Source of the DNA: Mesorhizobium_L sp035547755
Lineage (GTDB): Bacteria; Pseudomonadota; Alphaproteobacteria; Rhizobiales; Rhizobiaceae
Direction: 5' to 3'
Assembly: GCA_035547755.1 (NCBI GenBank)
Contig: DASZUG010000057.1
Coordinates: forward strand, 1 to 64,000
Length of the DNA stretch: 64,000 nt
Shown: piece by piece, positions 8,862 to 17,100 of the stretch
How the letters are laid out: each line of letters starts with the position of its first letter
How positions within the stretch are numbered: the first letter of the stretch is position 1
The notes under the pieces: model-generated
Database searches by the model: none
What the model saw: only the letters and a program-made list of their open reading frames with translations
What the model was told of the DNA's origin: nothing
Translations under genes and position numbers: made by a program

Positions 8862-8944
8862 AGTGACGGGTTTCCCGCTTGCACCAGCCGGAAGACGCGG
8901 GTAGCAAGTCCTCGTTTTAATCCCGTTCCTGAAAGGTACACTCC

Positions 8945-10057
8945 ATGGCAGCGCGCAAACTTTTCCTGCTTCCCGGCGACGGCATCGGCCCGGAGGCCAT
9001 GGCGGAGGTAAAGAAGTTCATCGTCGCCATGAATACCGAGCTCGGCACCGGTTTCGAGACCGAAGAGGGCCTGGTCGGCGGTTGCGCTTACGATGCGCAT
9101 GGGAAGGCGATTTCGGAAGAGGATATGGATCGCGCCATGGCGGCGGACGCGGTGCTCTTCGGCGCGGTCGGCGGCCCGAAATGGGATGGCGTCCCCTATG
9201 ACGTGCGGCCGGAGGCGGGGCTGTTGCGGCTCCGCAAGGACATGGAACTTTTCGCCAATCTCAGGCCCGCCATCTGCTATCCGGCGCTGGCGGATTCCTC
9301 GTCGCTCAAACGCGAATTGGTCGAAGGCCTCGACATATTGATCCTGCGCGAACTGACCGGCGGCGTCTATTTCGGCGAACCGAAGACGATCACCGATCTC
9401 GGCAACGGCCAGAAGCGGGCCATCGATACGCAGGTCTATGACACGTTCGAGATCGAGCGCATTTCGGGCGTCGCCTTCGAACTGGCGCGGACGAGGCGCA
9501 ACAAGGTCTGCTCGATGGAAAAGCGCAATGTGATGAAATCCGGCGTCCTCTGGAACGAGGTCGTGACCGCGACGCACAAGGCGAAATATCCCGATGTCGA
9601 GCTGACCCATATGCTGGCCGATGCCGGCGGCATGCAGCTCGTGCGCCGGCCGAAGCAGTTCGACGTCATCGTCACCGACAATCTCTTCGGTGACATGCTC
9701 TCCGACGTGGCCGCGATGCTGACCGGTTCGCTCGGCATGCTGCCCTCTGCGTCGCTCGGCGCCCCCGATCCGAAGACCGGCAAACGCAAGGCGCTTTACG
9801 AGCCGGTGCATGGCTCCGCGCCCGACATCGCCGGCAAGGGCATCGCCAACCCGATCGCGATGATCGCGTCCCTGGCCATGTGCCTGCGTTATTCCTTCAA
9901 CATGATCGAAGAGGCCGACCGCCTGGAAAGCGCCATCGCTTCGGTGCTCGAGGATGGCTATCGCACCGCGGACATCATGTCGGACGGCATGACCGAGGTC
10001 GGCACATCGGCCATGGGCGACGCCATTCTGGAAAAATTCCTCGCGGCCTCGAAGTAA
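8945..10057 (+). CDS. leuB: 3-Isopropylmalate dehydrogenase LeuB
   Basis: NAD-dependent oxidative decarboxylation of 3-isopropylmalate in leucine synthesis. 370 residues, a normal length. Family signatures: LLPGDGIGPEAMAEVK at the N-terminus, GAVGGPKWDG, RPEAGLLRLRKDMELFANLRP (split at LRLR/KDM), and NLFGDMLSDVAAMLTGSLGM containing the metal-binding Asp residues, then PVHGSAPDIAGKGIANP. GAAAGG lies 9 bases before the ATG. Confidence 0.97.
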   Translation: MAARKLFLLPGDGIGPEAMAEVKKFIVAMNTELGTGFETEEGLVGGCAYDAHGKAISEEDMDRAMAADAVLFGAVGGPKWDGVPYDVRPEAGLLRLRKDMELFANLRPAICYPALADSSSLKRELVEGLDILILRELTGGVYFGEPKTITDLGNGQKRAIDTQVYDTFEIERISGVAFELARTRRNKVCSMEKRNVMKSGVLWNEVVTATHKAKYPDVELTHMLADAGGMQLVRRPKQFDVIVTDNLFGDMLSDVAAMLTGSLGMLPSASLGAPDPKTGKRKALYEPVHGSAPDIAGKGIANPIAMIASLAMCLRYSFNMIEEADRLESAIASVLEDGYRTADIMSDGMTEVGTSAMGDAILEKFLAASK

Positions 10058-10183
10058 CGCCGACGCCCTTTGGCCGGGAGGAATGTCAGAGCACCTGGTA
10101 GCCGGGGCGCCTGCGGCATTAGGTCCTGTCCAACTGGATGGTGTTTGCACAGTTTCGCCCGCTTTTGAGCAAAAGCCATAGGC

Positions 10184-10203
10184 GCAGCCGCTTTGGCGGC
10201 TGC
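10184..10203. terminator. Strong hairpin in the leuB 3' region
   Basis: GCAGCCGC and GCGGCTGC form a perfect 8-bp stem with a TTTG loop. It lies between leuB and the next gene on the plus strand. No T-run follows, so it is either a weak terminator or an RNA-stabilising structure. The rest of 10058-10255 shows nothing else I can name. Confidence 0.4.
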
Positions 10204-10255
10204 ACCAGAGGCTATCGCTACGTCTTTTCGACGGGCGCGAATGAAAGGGCTTACC

Positions 10256-10657
10256 ATGGACTATTCCGTAGCCGAGCAGCAGATCACACAGGCGCAGCAG
10301 CAGTCTCAGGCGGTGATCGGGAAAATGCAGGAATTCGCACAGAAGCTTCGCAGCCAGGCGCCCGACGATACCACTGGTCGCGAATGGGCGATGGATTTGC
10401 GCGAAATCGCGATGGGTATCCAGCAGCAGAACCAGACCGCGATGATGCTCCTGCAGCAGATGGGCCAGTATATCCATACACTCGAGAACGAACTCGACAC
10501 CCATCCGGCGCCGAGCATCCAGCCGCGAGGCTGGGGCGCTGCCGGCGGTTGGGGCAGCGGCGGCGGCTTTCTTGGAAACCTCACGACCGGACTCGGTCTG
10601 GGAACCGGTTTCGCGGTCGCGGAAGACGTCGTCAACGACATCTTTAACCAGTTCTGA
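10256..10657 (+). CDS. Uncharacterised Gln-rich/Gly-rich small protein
   Basis: 133 residues; I do not recognise a named family. Residues about 1-85 are predicted helical and Gln-rich (EQQITQAQQQSQAVIGKMQ; MGIQQQNQTAMMLLQQMGQ). A Pro/Trp/Gly linker follows (SIQPRGWGAAGGWGSGGG), then a C-terminal glycine-spaced hydrophobic segment FLGNLTTGLGLGTGFAVAED. That tail resembles the glycine-rich end seen in DUF2076-like alphaproteobacterial proteins, which is only a weak likeness. AAAGGG 6 bases upstream decides the ATG at 10256 over upstream codons. Confidence 0.65.
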   Translation: MDYSVAEQQITQAQQQSQAVIGKMQEFAQKLRSQAPDDTTGREWAMDLREIAMGIQQQNQTAMMLLQQMGQYIHTLENELDTHPAPSIQPRGWGAAGGWGSGGGFLGNLTTGLGLGTGFAVAEDVVNDIFNQF

Positions 10658-10803
10658 CGACAGGATTTTCGTACGAAGCGCGTTTATCCCGCGTCCTCGA
10701 CCTCGGCCGGCGAGGCAAAAGCGCGTTTTCCTTGCGTCTTTAAGCAATAGGCCTTATCGCCTCGCGAAATTCCTCCAGGCTCGCCTGAAATCGCGGGGCG
10801 CAT

Positions 10804-11979
10804 ATGACCAAACCTCCGTTCAATGCGGCAATCGAGGCTCTTTCGCCGCCGCCGGTGCCCGCGGTGCAGGATTGGGCTTCGGCCTATTCGGGGGGGCACG
10901 GTCCGCTCCTCGATCTCTCGCAGGCTGTGCCGGGCTATCCGCCGCACCCCGACCTGCTGCGTTGGCTAGGCGAGGCCGCCGGTTCGACGGCCTATGCTGG
11001 ATATGGTCCGATCGAGGGCGACCATGCGCTGCGGCAGGCCTATGCCAAACACGTTTCGGCTCTTTATGGCGCGCCGATCGGAGCGAGGGACGTCCACATC
11101 ACCGCAGGCTGCAACCAGGGCTTCGTGGCGGCTGCGCTTGCGGTCGCAGGGGCGGGAGACAAGGTTCTTCTCACCAACCCGTTCTATTTCAACCACGATA
11201 CCACTCTGGCGATGCTCGGGATCGGAATCGGACGGGTCGATTGCAGGGCCGAAGACGGCTTCCTTCCGATCCCAGACGCTGTGGATGCGGCGATCGGGCC
11301 CGGCGTCAAGGCGCTGGCGCTTGTCTCGCCCAACAATCCGACCGGCGCGGTCTATCCCGGCGCGCTTCTCGAAACGCTTTTCGATCTCTGCCGCCGGCGC
11401 GGCATATGGCTGATCCTCGACGAGACCTATCGCGATTTCCTGCCGCCGGACCGCCAGCCTGCGCACAGGCTCTTTTCGATTCCCGGCTGGGAAGAGGGAT
11501 TGATCCAGCTCTACAGTTTTTCGAAATCCTTCTGCATTCCCGGCCATCGCCTCGGCGCCGTTACCGCAGGTGCGGAAACGATCCAAGCCATCGCCAAGAT
11601 CATGGACAATCTGCAAATCTGTGCTCCCCGACCGCCGCAAGCGGCCATTGCCCGCGCGCTGCCGGCGCTGGGCGAATGGCGCTTGGCCAACGCATTCGAG
11701 ATTTTGCGGCGGGCCGAAGCGCTGAAGGAAACGATAGAAGGTGTCGGGGAATGGGAGATCGGCGCCGTCGGCGCCTATTTCGCCTATATAAGGCATCCTT
11801 TTCGTGGCACTGCTTCTTCTGAAGTCGCGGAGAAACTGGCAAGCGAAGCCGGTATCGTTTCCATTCCGGGAGACTATTTCGGCATCGGCCAGCAGGATTA
11901 TCTGCGCTTTGCCTTCGCAAATGCGGATTCAGAGACGATTCGCCTGCTTCGCCGCCGTTTGATCGATTTCCGCTTGTAA
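10804..11979 (+). CDS. Class I/II pyridoxal-phosphate aminotransferase
   Basis: 391-residue fold-type I aminotransferase. Key segments: ITAGCNQGFVAAALAVAGAG (cofactor phosphate region), SPNNPTGAVYPGALLE (substrate/PLP Asn), LILDETYRDF (Asp contacting the pyridine N), and YSFSKSFCIPGHRLGAV, where the Lys is the Schiff-base residue. Related proteins are annotated as aspartate/tyrosine or histidinol-phosphate-type aminotransferases; the substrate is not determined here. The gene stands alone on the plus strand and converges with rppH, 6 bases apart. Confidence 0.85.
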   Translation: MTKPPFNAAIEALSPPPVPAVQDWASAYSGGHGPLLDLSQAVPGYPPHPDLLRWLGEAAGSTAYAGYGPIEGDHALRQAYAKHVSALYGAPIGARDVHITAGCNQGFVAAALAVAGAGDKVLLTNPFYFNHDTTLAMLGIGIGRVDCRAEDGFLPIPDAVDAAIGPGVKALALVSPNNPTGAVYPGALLETLFDLCRRRGIWLILDETYRDFLPPDRQPAHRLFSIPGWEEGLIQLYSFSKSFCIPGHRLGAVTAGAETIQAIAKIMDNLQICAPRPPQAAIARALPALGEWRLANAFEILRRAEALKETIEGVGEWEIGAVGAYFAYIRHPFRGTASSEVAEKLASEAGIVSIPGDYFGIGQQDYLRFAFANADSETIRLLRRRLIDFRL

Positions 11980-11985
11980 AAAATC

Positions 11986-12510
11986 TCAGACGAGGTGCGC
12001 GAATTCCGCCACGACCGCCTCATAGACGGATCGCTTGAACGGGACGATCAAGTCGGGCAATTGCCGCATCGGCTTCCAGTCCCATTGATCGAACTCCGCC
12101 TTGTGGCCGGCGGGCGGCGGATTGACGGCGATTTCGCTTTCATTTCCGATAAAGCGGAAGGCGAACCATTTCTGCGTCTGTCCGCGATAGCGGCCTTTGA
12201 GGGCGATGCCGACGATTTCCCGCGGCAGGTCGTAATTGATCCAGCGGGAGGCTTCCGCCAGAAGCTCCACGGAGCGAATCCCCGTTTCTTCGTAGAGTTC
12301 GCGTTTGGCGGCGGTAAGCGGGTCTTCGCCCTCGTCTATTCCGCCTTGCGGCATCTGCCAGAGATAGGTCGAACCGGCGAGTTCAGTGTCCGCCTCGACG
12401 ATACGCCTGCCCGTCCAGACATGGCCGCTTGTGTTCAGCACCATGATGCCGACGCATGCACGGTAGGGGAGCGATTCGGGATCGACAGGCCGCCTCTTTT
12501 CTTTCGACAT
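11986..12510 (-). CDS. rppH: RNA pyrophosphohydrolase RppH (Nudix)
   Basis: Removes pyrophosphate from 5'-triphosphorylated RNA and so starts 5'-dependent mRNA decay. 174 residues. The Nudix box spans about residues 56-78, with G56, E62, R70-E71-L72 and E74-E75-T76-G77 in place. WQMPQGGIDEGE just before it and the aromatic IVPFKRSVYEAVV tail match the RppH/IalA family. It starts one base before the stop of the upstream deacetylase gene region and is the last gene of the envC-ctpA-deacetylase-rppH group in gene order, although a terminator separates it from ctpA. Confidence 0.93.
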   Translation of the reverse strand: MSKEKRRPVDPESLPYRACVGIMVLNTSGHVWTGRRIVEADTELAGSTYLWQMPQGGIDEGEDPLTAAKRELYEETGIRSVELLAEASRWINYDLPREIVGIALKGRYRGQTQKWFAFRFIGNESEIAVNPPPAGHKAEFDQWDWKPMRQLPDLIVPFKRSVYEAVVAEFAHLV

Positions 12511-12511
12511 G

Positions 12512-13678
12512 TCAGCCCCTTTCCGGATCGCTCACGACAGCCGAGATCGGCACGATCTCTATGCCCCGTTTCGCCGCCTCGTTCACCCAGGACGCGACCG
12601 TGTCCACCGTGACCTGGAACGCCGAGCCCGTGCCGATCGCAAATCCCTTGGCGCGGGCGGTCGCTTCGAGCTGGTCGAGCTTCTTGATGATTTCGCCCGG
12701 ATCGCGCACAGTATCGATCGTCGTATCGCAGACCGCGAAAGGGATGCCGTCCTTCAGCGCCAGTTCGGGCGCCACGCTGCGCGCGGAGGTTCCGTCGTCG
12801 AGGTAGAGCAGGCCGCGCCGGCTGAGATCCTGCATGACCGGCGTCATGGCTTCCTCATCGGTGACGAAACGCGCGCCCATATAGTTCATGACGCCGGTGT
12901 AGTTGGTGATGCGCGAAAGCGCCCAGTGCAGGTCGCGCAGATTTTGCTCCGGCGACGCCTCGACCGTCAACGTATTGCGGCCCGGATTGACACTCGGATA
13001 GTCGTAGGGCTCCAGCGGTACCTGCATTACGATCTCGTGGCCCGTCTGACGCGCATCCTGCATCCAGCGGCCGAGGCTATTGCCCTGCGGCGCGAAAGCG
13101 AGCGTTATCGTGCCTGGAAGCTTTTTGATGGCGTATTGCGTTCCCGTCTGCGACAGGCCGAGCCCGCCGATGACGATCGCAACGCGGGCGCCATGGGCGC
13201 CGGACCACGGCCTCGCATAAGCATCCATCGGCCGCCTGCCATCGGCGGAACGGATCGGCAGCGGCCCCATTTCGGATTGCTCTATCAACGAACGGTCGGG
13301 AAGATGGCTGAAGCGTGTCGTTCGTCCAACCGTGGAGGCGTCCTGAACAACGATCCCGGAAGGAGATTTTTGATTGGCAGGCGTGACATGGATGATCTCC
13401 GGGCCGACCGTTTCGGCGACCGGGACGGACGGCTTTGGCGCCGCCGCGTGGGAGGAAGCCATGCCGGGCGCGGCTGGTTTTGCGGGAGCGGCCTGTTTCG
13501 CAACCGTGATCGCAGGCGGAACCCGGAATGGTCTCGACCTGAGCGCGATCGCGAAGGAGGCGCCGAGCGCCGCGACGCAGAAGAGAGTAAGCAAGACGCC
13601 GCCGCTCGTCAGGCGCCGCCGCGATCCTCGTCGGGGGCTTTCCTCCTGGCCGAGCGGTCGATCAATGTCCTTGCTCAC
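12512..13678 (-). CDS. Divergent polysaccharide deacetylase family protein (YibQ/DUF610)
   Basis: 388-residue envelope protein. After a basic N-terminus there is one membrane segment (LTLFCVAALGASFAIAL, about residues 32-48), then a Pro/Ala-rich linker and a C-terminal deacetylase-like barrel from about residue 165 (GARVAIVIGGLGLSQTGTQ; ITLAFAPQGNSLGRWMQDAR; QVPLEPYDYP; MNYMGARFVTDEEAM; YLDDGTSARSVAPELA). These are characteristic of the divergent deacetylase family, often placed next to envC and ctpA. The start is a GTG without a strong ribosome site. Substrate unknown. Confidence 0.88.
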   Translation of the reverse strand: MSKDIDRPLGQEESPRRGSRRRLTSGGVLLTLFCVAALGASFAIALRSRPFRVPPAITVAKQAAPAKPAAPGMASSHAAAPKPSVPVAETVGPEIIHVTPANQKSPSGIVVQDASTVGRTTRFSHLPDRSLIEQSEMGPLPIRSADGRRPMDAYARPWSGAHGARVAIVIGGLGLSQTGTQYAIKKLPGTITLAFAPQGNSLGRWMQDARQTGHEIVMQVPLEPYDYPSVNPGRNTLTVEASPEQNLRDLHWALSRITNYTGVMNYMGARFVTDEEAMTPVMQDLSRRGLLYLDDGTSARSVAPELALKDGIPFAVCDTTIDTVRDPGEIIKKLDQLEATARAKGFAIGTGSAFQVTVDTVASWVNEAAKRGIEIVPISAVVSDPERG

Positions 13679-13864
13679 CGGACGACCATGATCTTGCGAC
13701 GGACGATGACGCTATAACGGAAGCGATCCCCGTAGAGGTCGACCGACCGGTCAAGACTCGAATATTGTGAAAATTCGTTCGGCAAAGTCATGGTTCACGC
13801 ATATTGCCGGACGGGGGACGCCGAGAAAAGGGGCAGCAAACGCGGCGGGAAAACAACACTCTTG

Positions 13865-13900
13865 GAAAAGATATGGCGGCTGGCCGTAAGGCCAGCCGCC
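13865..13900 (-). terminator. Rho-independent terminator after ctpA
   Basis: On the minus strand a perfect 11-bp stem GGCGGCTGGCC / GGCCAGCCGCC closes a TTAC loop and is followed by ATATCTTTTCC. It begins 8 bases beyond the ctpA stop. It should end the envC-ctpA transcript and make the deacetylase and rppH genes a separate unit. The remaining bases 13679-13864 show no gene. Confidence 0.85.
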
Positions 13901-13907
13901 ACGCTAT

Positions 13908-15236
13908 CTACTGATTGAGAACCGCTTTGTCGTGGCTGGGCGGGAAGGCCGGGTTGGTCTTCACCCCGTTCAGCAGGTCCTCGGCATATTTCAGCTGGAC
14001 ATCGTCCTTCGGATCCGGCGGCACATAAGCCGGCGAGCCGGAGCCCTTCGAGGTTTCATCGACACCCTTGATGTGGCCGTGCAGGTCGGATTCGCCGCGG
14101 ATCATTTCCTTGCCCTGAAGGGCGGCCGGCAACGGCTCCTCTACCTTGATATCCGGCGTGATGCCCTTGCCCTGGATGGAGCGGCCAGAAGGCGTGTAGT
14201 AAAGCGCCGTCGTCAGGCGCAGTGCGCCATTGTTCTCTGGCAGCGGAATGATCGTCTGGACCGAGCCCTTGCCGAAGGACTGGGTGCCGAGGATCGTCGC
14301 CCGGCGCTGGTCCTGCAGCGCGCCGGCGGTGATTTCGGACGCGCTGGCGGAGCCGCCATTGATGAGAACGATAATCGGCTTGCCGTCGGTCATGTCGCCG
14401 GGATGCGCGTCGAAGCGGGTGATGTCCTTCGGATCGCGCCCGCGGGTGGAGACGATCTCGCCATGATCGAGGAAGGTGTCGCAGACATCGACCGCCTGGT
14501 CGAGCAGGCCGCCCGGGTTAAGGCGAAGATCGAGCACATAGCCTTTCAGCTTGTCGTCCGGCAGCTTCTTCTTGATCTGGGTGATCGCGTCATGAAGTTC
14601 GTCCGAGGTCCGCTCCGTGAAGGAGGTGATCTTGATATAGCCGACATCGTTGTCGACGCGGTATTTCACCGCCTTGACCTTGATGATGTCGCGGACGACC
14701 GTGATCTGGAGCGGTTTGTCGGCCCCTTTGCGCACGATGGTGAGCTTGATAGGCGTGTGGACCGGGCCGCGCATCTTGTCGACGGCATCCTGCAACGTCA
14801 TGCCATTGACGTCCTTGCCGTCGATGGCGGTGATGAAATCACCCGCCAGCACGCCGGCCTTTGCGGCGGGCGTGTCGTCGATCGGGGTGATGACCTTGAC
14901 GTAGTTGTTCTCCATCGTCACCTCGATGCCGAGGCCGCCGAACTCGCCCTTGGTCTGCACCCGCATGTCCTTGGCCTGTTCGGCATCCATGTAGGAGGAA
15001 TGGGGATCGAGAGAGGCCAGCATCCCGTTGATTGCATTCTCAATCAAGGATTTTTCGTTCGGCTTGGTGACATATTGCGCCCGTACCCGTTCGAAGACGT
15101 CACCGAAGATTGCCAGCTGCTTATAGGTGTCCGCGTTCGAATCACTTCCAGACGGGCCCGGCGCGCCGTAGACCAGGCTCATGGCCGACGCTCCAATCAG
15201 GGCGCCGGCGAACAGAAGTGACACTTTACGAATCAT
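13908..15236 (-). CDS. ctpA: Carboxy-terminal processing protease, S41 family
   Basis: Periplasmic serine protease of 442 residues. N-terminal signal (KVSLLFAGALIGASAMSLVYG), PDZ domain about residues 85-170 (GGLGIEVTMENNYVKVITPI; AGVLAGDFITAIDGKDV), then the S41 core with the nucleophile Ser in NGGSASASEITAGALQDQ and the general-base Lys in GTQSFGKGSVQTIIPL. The start at 15236 gives a proper signal peptide; it overlaps the envC stop by 11 bases, indicating coupled translation. In rhizobia this gene usually follows envC, as here. Confidence 0.95.
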   Translation of the reverse strand: MIRKVSLLFAGALIGASAMSLVYGAPGPSGSDSNADTYKQLAIFGDVFERVRAQYVTKPNEKSLIENAINGMLASLDPHSSYMDAEQAKDMRVQTKGEFGGLGIEVTMENNYVKVITPIDDTPAAKAGVLAGDFITAIDGKDVNGMTLQDAVDKMRGPVHTPIKLTIVRKGADKPLQITVVRDIIKVKAVKYRVDNDVGYIKITSFTERTSDELHDAITQIKKKLPDDKLKGYVLDLRLNPGGLLDQAVDVCDTFLDHGEIVSTRGRDPKDITRFDAHPGDMTDGKPIIVLINGGSASASEITAGALQDQRRATILGTQSFGKGSVQTIIPLPENNGALRLTTALYYTPSGRSIQGKGITPDIKVEEPLPAALQGKEMIRGESDLHGHIKGVDETSKGSGSPAYVPPDPKDDVQLKYAEDLLNGVKTNPAFPPSHDKAVLNQ

Positions 15237-16542
15237 TTCCAGTCCTTCCAGAAACGTGCGCCGACCACCAGGGGGCCGGATCGACGGGTTTTCCATCCTT
15301 GCGGAACTCTACATAAAGTTCCGGTTGAGAACTATCAGCATCAATTGCCACGGTGCTCGCTACCCTGGCTTCGCCCATAAGGCCAACAGGCTCCCCCGCC
15401 AGGACGGACTGGCCCAGCGATACGCTGATTCTGCCAAGTCCCGCCAGAACGACATGGTAGCCGTCGCCGGCATCGAGGATCAACAATTGGCCGTAAGAAC
15501 GGAACGGGCCCGCATATAGCACATTTCCATCCGCTGGCGCGGTAACGATTGCGCCAGATTGTGTTGTAACAATGTCGCCATATACCGTTCCGCCGGCGCC
15601 GTCATCGTCGCCGTAGCGGCGCAGGATCCGGCCGGCTACCGGCAGTTCCATGCGCCCGCGCATGGCTGAAAAACGGGTAATCGCCAACCGGTTCTGCTGC
15701 GGGATCTCTGCGTTGGGCGAGGCGGCGCCATTTTGGCCGGCTTCGGCTGCATTGTTCTCCGCCGCCGCCTTGCGGACGCTGTCGATCTGCGCTTCCAGGC
15801 CGGCGATCAGTTCCTTCATGCTGGTGGCCCGGGCCGCCAGTTGCGATGCCTTTTTCCGCTCGTCGGCAAGCGCCGCTTCGGACTGCGTCTCGAGCTTCTC
15901 CTTTTCCTGCAACAGCATGGAGAGCTTGGTCTTCTGCTCCGTCTGGTCGGAAACCTTGGCGACGAGATCGCGGCGCTCATTGTCTATCGAGGTCGAGACG
16001 CGGGTGAGTTCCTTCAGGTCGCCGGCCAGCACCTCCGTCTGCGAGCGGAGTTCGGGAACGACCGCGCCGAGCAGGATGGCGCTGCGGACTGAAGACAGCG
16101 CATCGTCCGGCTTGACGAGAATGGCGGGCGGAGGATTGATTCCCATACGCTCCAGGCCGCCGAGTACCTCGGCGAGAACGCCACGACGCCCCTCGAGCGA
16201 TTTCCTGATCCCTTCTTCCTGCGTGCGCAACCGGGCGAGTTTGTCCTCGATATCTTCTATGTCCTGGGTGAGCTTACGCTCCGTCTTCGCCGCCTGGATA
16301 AGAGCTGCCGTTATCGAGGCGTGATCCTTCTTGATCGTGGCGATCTCGGCGGAAAGAGATGCCATCTTTGTGTCGGAAAGCTTCATCTCCTGCGAGAGCT
16401 TGTCATATTCGGCCTGGCTCGCGGCCTTCTGCTGCTCGAGCGGGCTGGCTGCCTTCGCGTGCACGAGCGCAGGCGGCAGCACGGTCGAGGCGGACGCCAG
16501 AAGTGTCACGGTCAGCAGGCCGATGAAGCCGGATTTCAGCAT
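15226..16542 (-). CDS. Murein hydrolase activator EnvC-type protein
   Basis: 438-residue periplasmic protein. It has an N-terminal signal (FIGLLTVTLLASASTVLPPA), a long coiled coil at about residues 30-270 rich in Gln, Glu, Lys and Leu, and a C-terminal LytM (M23) domain from about 305. The zinc ligands of active M23 enzymes are missing: the usual HxH segment reads YHVVLAGLGRI. That is the pattern of EnvC, which activates amidases and does not cut murein itself. The first gene of the envC-ctpA unit. The rlmH/rsfS genes that often precede envC in rhizobia are not found upstream. Confidence 0.88.
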   Translation of the reverse strand: MLKSGFIGLLTVTLLASASTVLPPALVHAKAASPLEQQKAASQAEYDKLSQEMKLSDTKMASLSAEIATIKKDHASITAALIQAAKTERKLTQDIEDIEDKLARLRTQEEGIRKSLEGRRGVLAEVLGGLERMGINPPPAILVKPDDALSSVRSAILLGAVVPELRSQTEVLAGDLKELTRVSTSIDNERRDLVAKVSDQTEQKTKLSMLLQEKEKLETQSEAALADERKKASQLAARATSMKELIAGLEAQIDSVRKAAAENNAAEAGQNGAASPNAEIPQQNRLAITRFSAMRGRMELPVAGRILRRYGDDDGAGGTVYGDIVTTQSGAIVTAPADGNVLYAGPFRSYGQLLILDAGDGYHVVLAGLGRISVSLGQSVLAGEPVGLMGEARVASTVAIDADSSQPELYVEFRKDGKPVDPAPWWSAHVSGRTGNDS

Positions 16543-16706
16543 TCCCGATCGTTATTCCCGAAGAATATCCGTTCTGACTTTAAAGAGCGGTTCGTTAAGG
16601 AATCATCAACCATAACGCCCTCGCGGGTAGGATGGCGTTCTTCTTTCACCCTAACGCCGGTCGATGCGTGCGGGAAGGAACATCGGCACTATGTCGATCC
16701 GATGAC

Positions 16707-16741
16707 CAAAACAAAGGGCCGCCCTCTTGCGAGGACGACCC
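16707..16741 (-). terminator. Rho-independent terminator of the small minus-strand unit
   Basis: On the minus strand GGGTCGTCCTC and GAGGGCGGCCC form an 11-bp stem (two G-T pairs) closed by a GCAA tetraloop and followed by TTTGTTTTG. It lies about 70 bases after the 22-codon ORF and 165 bases before envC on the same strand. It should stop a short transcript before envC. Confidence 0.8.
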
Positions 16742-16809
16742 CGTGTTTTCATGCGTGGCGCGGCCACCGGCCCCGATCCCGACCGGATCGGCGGCTACGC
16801 CTCATGCCG

Positions 16810-16878
16810 TCAGCGGAGAGGCTGCTCTCCGCAAAGGCAATCCGCTGTGGCCACGCTGGCGCAGAAATCACTCGACAT
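16810..16878 (-). CDS. Possible 22-residue leader-like small ORF
   Basis: ATG at 16878 to TGA at 16810. The peptide is MSSDFCASVATADCLCGEQP followed by LR; it has three Cys (positions 6, 14, 16). Its ribosome site is exceptional (see 16880-16894). The last codons and the stop lie in a perfect 8-bp hairpin, GCGGAGAG-CAGC-CTCTCCGC. Downstream are two more GC-rich inverted repeats (GATCC...GGATC; GGCC...GGCC) and a terminator. It could be a true microprotein, a leader peptide, or a ribosome-binding part of a regulatory RNA. I do not recognise a family. Confidence 0.5.
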   Translation of the reverse strand: MSSDFCASVATADCLCGEQPLR

Positions 16879-16879
16879 C

Positions 16880-16894
16880 GGATCACCTCCTTTC
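16880..16894 (-). promoter_or_regulatory. Extended Shine-Dalgarno complementary to the whole 16S 3' end
   Basis: The minus strand reads GAAAGGAGGTGATCC, complementary over its full length to the conserved 3' terminus of 16S rRNA. GGAGG is 7 bases from the ATG at 16878. Most genes in this window have only 4-7 matching bases, so a 13-15-base match is unusual. Confidence 0.8.
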
Positions 16895-17019
16895 GATTTG
16901 TTGAACACGCTTGCAATGTGGAGCCTCGTGGCGTCCGGGACAAGCCCCTTTCGATTTCCGCAGCGTTACCGTGGCTTCTCCAATCACAAGAGGGCGAACA
17001 AAGCCCCTTTGATTTCGTT
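16888..17019 (-). repeat. Three AAATC(G)AAAGG blocks spaced about 58 bases
   Basis: On the minus strand AAATCAAAGGGGCTTTGT (near 17015-16998), AAATCGAAAGGGGCTTGT (near 16957-16940) and AAATCGAAAGGAGGTGATCC (16899-16880) recur at about 58-base intervals. The first two match over about 18 bases apart from one-base gaps; the third diverges after AAAGG into the extended ribosome site. This may be decayed tandem duplication or repeated binding sites. Confidence 0.5.
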
Positions 17020-17100
17020 CGAACGAATATGCGGCATTCGGCCCGCATTGCAGCATCGCCACGCGGGGTTTATGGAAGAGTCCGTTCTACCGGGAAGGCC

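Larger units (their letters stand above)
16543..17100. other. Gene-poor interval between envC and ccmC
   Basis: This 558-base stretch holds no long gene that I trust. On the minus strand it contains a compact unit listed separately: three AAATC(G)AAAGG blocks, an extended ribosome-binding sequence, a 22-codon ORF and a Rho-independent terminator. On the plus strand only the ribosome site of ccmC (GGGAAGG, just before 17101) is clear. No remnant of ccmA or ccmB is recognisable. Confidence 0.6.

Noticed and set aside
8693..10747. A 684-codon minus-strand open frame
   Set aside because: Shadow of leuB and its neighbours; no recognisable motif in the translated product.
15226..16542. Active M23 endopeptidase assignment for the envC product
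   Set aside because: The zinc-binding His residues are replaced, so it is better called an EnvC-type activator.
16880..16894. Plus strand GGATCACCTCCTTTC resembles the 3' end of a 16S rRNA gene
   Set aside because: No other 16S sequence precedes it; the minus-strand reading as a ribosome-binding site before an ATG explains it better.
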